Positions 56,991 through 64,000 of a DNA stretch of 64,000 bases are shown one piece after another. Origin of the DNA: Trichoplusia ni (lineage: Eukaryota > Arthropoda > Insecta > Lepidoptera > Noctuidae); contig NC_039492.1 in NCBI RefSeq assembly GCF_003590095.1, positions 7,812,001-7,876,000 of the forward strand, read 5' to 3'. How positions within the stretch are numbered: position 1 is the first letter of the stretch; each line of letters opens with the position of its first letter. A model generated the notes under the pieces. That model was not told the DNA's origin, searched no databases, and worked only from the letters and a program-made list of their open reading frames with translations. Both the position numbers and the translations under genes were made by a program.

Positions 56991-59404
56991 GTTCAGTAAA
57001 ATTGCACCAGTTCTGTTTCGAAACATCTTGGCAGACCGCTCGCCTCATAGTCTGATGTACAGGGCAACGCTGTATTCTGTACTAAGTCTAGTTGTCAGAA
57101 TTGTATTTAACAATTTATTTACGACTGACCCCAATATTTAAAACGAGTTTCGAACTAGACAATTTAATCCTTGTGAGGGAGTTCCACAAAGATTCAAGTC
57201 ACATGCACGGGATGCCCAGACTCAAAACAAGCATTTGTGGACCACACAAATGCTTATCCAAAGCGGTCCTATATGTTTTATAATGGTCATTCGTCCATAA
57301 AAAAACTTCGTTAACCTAAGTTGTCAAAGTATACGGATAACACTTCAATAATCCCATCCACAGTTCTCGTATTAAGCATGTCATAACTTTACTTCATTAA
57401 ATTAAATTCGCAACAAAATTTTGCACGAACGTTCATTTTTATGAGCACACATCGCTTGGGTCGGGGCTCCAACATTCATGTAAGTACTAATTTAGCCAGA
57501 CCAAACAGTGTTACACGACTTGTCAACAACTTAGCCTGGATCACTGCCTGTACTGTGGTTAATGAGTCGGCGTAATGGACGACACTGTATCTAACAGTTT
57601 GTTTGGACTCTTCTTTGAGCCCTTTTATTGTATTCGAAACATGTTTAGGAGGGTGTAATTTTTTGGACGTAGTTTTGGATAATGATCATGGGTAACCATA
57701 CTCTATATCTACTGGAGAGAAATCTTAAAAACGCGTATTATAACAAAAAAAAACCTGTCAAGTGTGAGTGTGACTCGCGACACTATTATAGACTAAAGAA
57801 AAAATAAACAGTAGGGTTACCAAAACTGTTACTATAGCAACAACAGCAAATTTAAACTGTCCAGCGGTCTGACTGATTGGTGACGGAAGGACAGGTAGAT
57901 AAACGGACAGCGGAGCCTCAGTAATGAGAATCCGTTTATAGCTTTTGGATACCTACCTTATACTGAAAATATTATTTAATACTCTTTCATCAATTTCAAA
58001 TCTCATTTGTGTTGAAATATTTCTTAATAGGATGTTGGAAATATACAAAATATCGTTAGAAAGTTGCTTTTCTTGTAACGAATCTAAAAATAGAACAAAC
58101 TCACCTGATTTTACCTTTTGGGTATAGACCTCAAAAAATAAAAACTGTTTGTTTTGTATATTTTGTTTATCAATAGATTTTGATCTACGTTACTTTTTCG
58201 TTTGTACTGCAGGTGGATACTTTTTGGGCCCTGTCACCCCCCCATTATGTAAAGTTTGTCTCAGTTTTGGACATGTGATACCGCACTACGCTGGGCAGTG
58301 CGCCATCGCGTTTCAATGACTGCAACGGCCTTGCTTTAAGATGCAGAGTTAGGCTGCACATGTTGCAATGCTGGTTAAACACTGCACGAAAGTATAGAGC
58401 ATATAATGTGTTTTTGATTCAGAACACTTCCCTAGTACTTAGAAAACTGCGGCAAATATTCATGATCATTTTTAAGATTATCAGTTTAAAAATGAATGCC
58501 TAGGCTATTTATTACTGAGGTTTCGCTGCCTGTTAGTCTGTCACCAGGCTGCTTGTTATGTACAGCTATAGCACGATGGTTTACCGCTAGTACACCATAA
58601 AATCAAAATCTAGGTTAAGCATAGGTTTTTAGCATTAGGTGTTTTTGTTTAGTTTCTGTTAATGTAGGTACTTCTTCTAGATATCAAGAGGCTCACCTAC
58701 ATCTTAAAGAACTATTTATTCCTAGTGTGGAAGAGAGATGCCAGACGCCGTGTATAGCTCTGTCACGCTCCCACAACCATAATAATATTACTTTAAGACG
58801 TGTTGGATCCTCAGAGCCATAATTCTTTCCGAATTCTCATATACCTAAAGCCTACATTAAAGTCTGAATAGAACTCTCGAAATAGATAACACCAGCCTAT
58901 TCCTCGCAAGCCATAAAACTAGATTCAAGTACCTAATATCATATTATGGCAGTCATTCAGATAACCTAACGCGTAATACCACAGACGGTACACAATAAGT
59001 TTGTAGTACATTGCGGTTTTTGGACTGATAAAGCTCAGCTTTTGAGGTCTATAGCAGCAATGGATGGCGGGTTTAGGATGTTAGTCGTCGTGTAAGGAGG
59101 TACAGGGAAATTAGGGATTGAGATGTAGATTGTGTTTTATGTAAGTATGGTATATCGTGCTAATGATGCTATTAGCAAAATCATTATTCGTGATAATAAC
59201 TTACGAACTTTTGATAATAATTAACCTACTAACTGCACAGGGGTATCTATGTTATGACGACTTTTTATACTTTTCAAGGCAAGGAAGGAAGGCACGTTAA
59301 ATAGTGGTTCCTAACTGTTATCTATAAATCTTTGCCATCTGGAAAATCTCACAAGCCGTTCAAATAACTTACTAGTAGGTACTAACTAGTATCTGGTTAG
59401 AATT

Positions 59405-59450
59405 GATGTTGGCTCCAACATAGTTGGGAAGAGGCTAGGATGAAGATGAT
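59405..59450 (+). repeat. Short tail of the 5S-rRNA-like repeat
   Basis: ggctccaacatagttgggaa followed by gaggctaggatgaagatgat. Confidence 0.5.
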
Positions 59451-60805
59451 TCCGTTTTTTGTCTCTAGTGGCGAAAACATGCTACGTTGCTAAGTATGTT
59501 CTGATATTTGGTCTAATCTAATATTGTGCTATTTTCAGTTATGAAAAACTAAAAGAATCCGGTATAAATATTTGTGAAAGTTGTTTACACTCTGAAGTTA
59601 TTTTTTTAATTTAACTTAGACAACTGTTATAATTTTTTATGGTTGTATGATGTAGTTTTGGTTATAAAGTTTTTTGATTTTCTATAAGTCTTCTTAAAAG
59701 CTGGATACAGTTTTTCTAACGCTTAACAAGTACAGACTAAGTGATATTGAGATTAGATAAATAAAGCTAGGAGATTCCAAATGAGTAAAACTAAGTATTA
59801 TGATAAATTGTTAAATCCGGTACTTAAGTATGTATGCAATCAATAACAGGTATACTATTCTATTCTAAATACGCATTGAGGAAAACTATCGTGAATAAAC
59901 TATACGAATATTTTAAAAACACGGTGCAGATACAAAAGAAAACTAGCAGTCGACTGTTTTTAGATAAACATATAAAGCATTTATTATAGGTACCTAATTC
60001 AAGGTAACAAATCAGGTATCAACTTCAAGAGCCTTTATAATTGAGTCTCTGCAGGCAAATAATTCACGCTTAGTTATAAGACTTCCATTAATTAGTCTGA
60101 TGTAAATTAAGCCGATAAATAATTCCAGACTACAAAACTTAGAGGCATACTGAAAGGTCTTTTTTTGAGCAAAGAAAATTACGAAAATGGGCTTTATTTT
60201 ATCTCAGTTTAAGCCCGAAAATCCATTATTTTCTTTATACTCCTTGCAGATAACGAAAAACATAAAAAAACGTCGTTACAATGTAAACGAACAAGCTGAC
60301 TACTTGCCTACGTCTAAGAGGAGAAAATAAGAATAATTGCTAATAAAAAATAATAAGGCGCAAAGCTACGACCAGCTACAGTCACATCCCGCTACGATGC
60401 TTGCTACAATCAATAAGTTCCAACAAAACTCACTTGATTCAACCAGTCATAATCCACAAAAAGGCATTCCGAATTGACGTTATTACACTTAACCTTTACA
60501 TTATCTAAAAAAAGAGAAAACATGAGAAAGGGACTTTTAAGCCAAGATATTTTTTTCAACAATTCCCAAACATTCGACGATCAAAATTGCTACTGCAATG
60601 CGCTTACTGGTTAGAAAAAACGCGAGTTTAATAATTAATTTATGGGAGTAATATTCTGAATTTCATTAGATTTTTTTGGTGGAATAAATGAGAAATAATT
60701 ACTTTTTTTGTTGTATTTTTTGCGGAGCGTCCTGGCTCCACGCGTCTGTGCTGCGGCAGTGAGCCGCGTTGACTGAACGTCCCGCACCCCCGAGACCTAT
60801 ACTTA

Positions 60806-60913
60806 TGTGTTTACATCTTAAATGGGGTTGCACAGAGTATTGCTGGGACCAGAGTACGCATTGGCTTGTTCTGGCGAAAAGAGCAATCGGACTCTTGAGG
60901 GCTAAAAGGTAAA
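60806..60913 (+). pseudogene. Possible LINE reverse-transcriptase 3' relic
   Basis: One plus-strand frame reads YCWDQSTHWLVLAKRAIGLL, resembling the end of the jockey/CR1-type reverse transcriptase region (hydrophobic-aromatic start, then Q/A-K-R-A-I-x-x-L), and hits a stop soon after. Match is by eye over about 25 residues only. Confidence 0.35.
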
Positions 60914-60956
60914 GAACCTTAATGCATTGTCCTTGCTTTGTAAGATTTTTAAGCAA

Positions 60957-63900
60957 AGAGTTTTAGTTTGAAAACGAAAATGAAAACGGAAAAAAAAATG
61001 TAAATAAGTATCTATACATATAATAAAATTGTAGAAAAGTGAAAACTGTACATTGAATATTTTAAAAAAAGAATAATTGGAGGGTGGTCTATGAACGATT
61101 CCAATGCCGAAAATATGATTTTTAGAATTTTTGTCTGTTTGTCTGTTTGTCTGTTTGTCTGTATGTATGTCCGGAAAGATCTCGGAAAGTACTGGATAGA
61201 TTTGATTCATATTTTCAGAGAATATCAAGAAAAGGTCCGGTCAACATACTTTTTACTTATTATCTCGCTTTTCGTTACAGGGGGTGAGCAGGAGCCTTTT
61301 ATATCTATACACAAATATCAAATTATCTCATAAACTACTGAATATATTTCGTTCAAATTTTGCATGAGCCTTATCGTACACATGATACAACAAATATACA
61401 AAAACCATAACGCTACTATGCAGGGGGCATGAGCAGTAAAGTTTTAAATTTTTGGACTCACCCGTAACATCGTGTAATACAATTATGAAGTGTATTTTCA
61501 CCCCATTGAGTAGTTGGCAGCACGGTCATAAATTTACTCAAAAATCATCACGCTATTTATCTTAAGGTTTTTGGCAGAGCAATAATATATTTTTTCCAAA
61601 GTAAATCATTTTCACAAAATCAGTCATTTTATTCTCTTTCAAGTCTAATGTAGACCTAGCGCGACAATAATTAAAATAAAAGAAACATAAACTATTAATA
61701 CTTTTATTATTATTATTTTGATGCAAATGTTACTTCGTAATCGGTACATTCTTGAAACAAAGGAACTTAAATTATTTTTATTTTTATTGGTGTACTAAAA
61801 TTACTCAAGTTCAAATGTGGAATGCCGTAATATGATTTTGTGTTTATTTACGATAGGTGTATATACCTATGTTTTTAGCTCGGTAATGTTGGCGATGCTA
61901 CTTCAAGATAAAAGAATTCGTAGTGACACTCAACCCAAAGTTGCATGTAGTTCACATTGATCTCATCTATAATTATGCATAACAATTACTGAACGACACA
62001 GTTAATTATATTACCTTGGTTCATCTGTAACAACTAGCAACAAAAATATAAACTTTCAAACAAAAAAAAGCCTTTCAAACAATGAAATCATGTTTTCTTA
62101 AATTTGCAACATTACATAGGCCAAAAGTATTTCGGATAGAAAAGCCTAGAAAACTTGCATAAAAACTTCATAATAGGTATGCAATGTGAAAGATCTATAA
62201 GACCAAAGCTATCAATTAATAAGAGCGTACGCTAGACGGTTTTTGATTTGATTGGCCTACATCCGCCATTACAGAGACCGTACACGTGGCCCTGCTAAAA
62301 ATTCCTGTAACAATTTATTGTAATCTCTACTTATTTAAAATTTTCTTCTTTCGTACCCTTTTAAAAACAGGGGAAGGAACAAGACTGAATTAATTTCTGA
62401 GATCCCAAAGCTAAGCCGACGAGGATAGGGAACATATTTTTGGAAATTTCCCCAATAAGGCTGATAATATAGCGTGTAGCTATCAGCACTTACATCCGTC
62501 ATACAATGTTTGGAAAATTCATTTTGGCTGTCGGTATCGACAGCGTAACCTCATAACCAACCTCATGTAGTCTTTATTTAAGTTCCATTTATGCAGTAGG
62601 GAAGACGGTATTTTACTTCAATGATCGTCAGGTAGTTTAACGAATAAAATACGTAATTTTTCTTTGTAAATTGAAACAGTAAATAGAACTCATGCGCATG
62701 AAGTCACTTTTATGTTCATATTTTTCTTTGTCGGAACATCACAAATTAGATGATATATCTAATTTGTGATTACTATATTTTGGATATGTGCCATAGTCAA
62801 TTAAAAAAAAGGGGTGTCTGATAGTTTTTTTTTATTATCACGCTATTTATTTATCAGCAATTTAAAGGCAAATCATGATCAATACACCAGGGGGCCAAGA
62901 TAACACGTTTACCAACTTTTTGATTTTGGAATTATTCCAAATGTTTGTGAGGAAGATCAGTTTTAATAGTAAGAGGACAATCAAACATAACGTGTTTCTG
63001 GAAACCGTTTATTTGGGCGCAATTTTGAAAAATCTTATATCTTATGACACTATGTAACATCCACAGTTACCGAGCCCGACTCTCACTTCACCAGCTCCGT
63101 CCACAAAAATAATTTGACATCTTATTTATATCGTCAGAAAACATCGTGTGTGAAAATAACAACTGTCTGGCTATCACTGTTCCTGAGAAACAGCCAGGTG
63201 ACAGACAGACGAACGGACACCGGGGCCTCAGTAATATGGTTCTGGTTTACCTCTTTGGTTACAGTACAATAATCATTTTATGATACCTCATAATCACTGT
63301 CATAATCCGTCTAACAATTTCAGGCGTAGGCCGACCAAAAAACAGTGCTCGAAAATCATAACCCACCCAATTAGAAAATGGAAACCCTCGAAAGTAAAAC
63401 ATTTTTAGCAGAAGTGCTAAGACTGAGTTATACCTTCTGTTATTTTTTTATACTTGCACCCCCCCCCCCATTTTTAAACCACTCGATTTGTCAAACATGT
63501 CTTAACAAACACTCGCACATAATTCACGTTTAAATTAAAATTGTACAATTCGTTCGGAAGCTATGATGTCACAGACAGACAGGCAGGTAGGCAGATATGT
63601 CAAAGTTATAAGCCCCTCTTTTTGAGATTCTCAAGAGAGAGAAAACTCATTAAAACAACTGTGAAATATTTGACACCAGGATAGTATCGTAAACGATGAA
63701 ATGTGTTTGATTCAAACATTGGATAGTCTTTGGGCCGCTCAAGATTCATTATAATTTAGAAAAAAAAAGCAAGCTTAAAATGTAAAAAAAGTGTTTCATT
63801 TTCAATATTGCATTACATTTTTGCGATGATCGTTATTATTAAACTTCATAGTTTTTCACATCTTGAAAATCACGTAGACGAAGTCGCGGGCAACAGCTAG

Positions 63901-64000
63901 TAGTATAATAATGAACTAGCATTTTCAGATAATAATCAAACATTCTGATTGTGATAGAAATATTTTACACAATAGTATGAAGAACTGTGTTTTCTAATAG
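60957..64000. other. Gene-poor right end
   Basis: A microsatellite-bearing repeat at 61084, a 14-bp hairpin at 62738-62770, a dispersed-repeat copy near 63140-63245 (minus), an 11-base C run at 63459-63469 and a Helitron-like end (gaagtcgcgggcaacagctag-type, finishing CTAG at 63900). Nothing coding is recognised. Confidence 0.55.
61084..61240 (+). repeat. Dispersed repeat with TGTC/TTTG microsatellite
   Basis: A run of gtctgttt units at about 61131-61163 sits inside text (ccggaaagatctcggaaag, tactggatagatttgatt) typical of a transposon-derived segment. The open frames across it are repeat artefacts. Confidence 0.5.

Larger units (their letters stand above)
54997..60700. other. Gene-poor region
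   Basis: Contains a tRNA-like SINE head at 56912-56990, an S2 SINE tail at 57175-57260, minus-strand dispersed-repeat copies near 57835-57930, an M3-like core at 58733-58790 and a 5S-like tail at 59405-59450. Short open frames have no motif. Confidence 0.5.

Noticed and set aside
60699..60956. 85-codon minus-strand protein
   Set aside because: The opposite strand shows a likely LINE reverse-transcriptase relic; the minus frame has no motif.
61091..61333. 80-codon frame with Cys-Leu-Phe-Val repeats
   Set aside because: Created by a gtctgttt microsatellite within a dispersed repeat.
1..64000. CRISPR array, prokaryotic operon or integrated virus
   Set aside because: No regularly spaced direct repeats, no ribosome-binding-site operons and no recognisable viral genes. 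The window is intron-bearing insect DNA.

Overview
This is eukaryotic, AT-rich, intron-containing DNA, and everything recognisable points to a moth or butterfly (Lepidoptera). Two families of protein-coding gene are present, embedded in dense lepidopteran-type repeats: tRNA-derived SINEs, a 5S-rRNA-like repeat, Helitron-like elements ending in CTAG, a piggyBac relic flanked by TTAA, and several MITEs. No prokaryotic operon, CRISPR array or viral genome is visible. Species cannot be told from the sequence alone.

Layout. (1) 1-17 kb: juvenile hormone epoxide hydrolase (JHEH) family. Exon 1 of one copy lies on the minus strand (570-740) and the rest of that gene is off the left edge. Facing away from it is a complete seven-exon copy on the plus strand (5341-16517; 457 codons plus stop), with the oxyanion motif HGWP, the Asp-Glu-His triad and both oxirane tyrosines. 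Both first exons are exactly 57 codons and end in phase 0, so this is a head-to-head duplicate pair. (2) 17-23.3 kb: gene-poor, very AT-rich space between convergent genes, with MITEs and one exon-like orphan. (3) 23.3-37.7 kb, minus strand: an SLC2/MFS sugar transporter of the facilitated trehalose transporter (Tret1-like) type. Three core exons carry all 12 membrane segments. A fourth, 5' exon (36571 upward) appears to add a long Arg/Tyr-rich cytoplasmic N-terminus, as in the long form of fly Tret1. (4) 38-64 kb: no confidently recognisable protein gene. It holds repeats, a tRNA-Gly(UCC) gene at 54.9 kb and a few unassigned exon-like blocks.

Function. JHEH hydrates the epoxide of juvenile hormone (or related epoxides) at the ER membrane, so the left part of the window concerns hormone turnover or epoxide detoxification. 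The transporter would move trehalose or another sugar across the plasma membrane. Nothing in the sequence links the two functionally; they are convergent neighbours.

Limits. Exon boundaries were read by eye from GT-AG signals, phase and family motifs. UTRs, transcription starts and alternative first exons are inferred, and repeat families were named from remembered termini, not by a search. No new multi-gene system is evident. The less explained items are the unassigned coding-like blocks at 17.5, 28.1, 35.0, 42.6, 43.3 and 46.0 kb, and the transporter's N-terminal extension.
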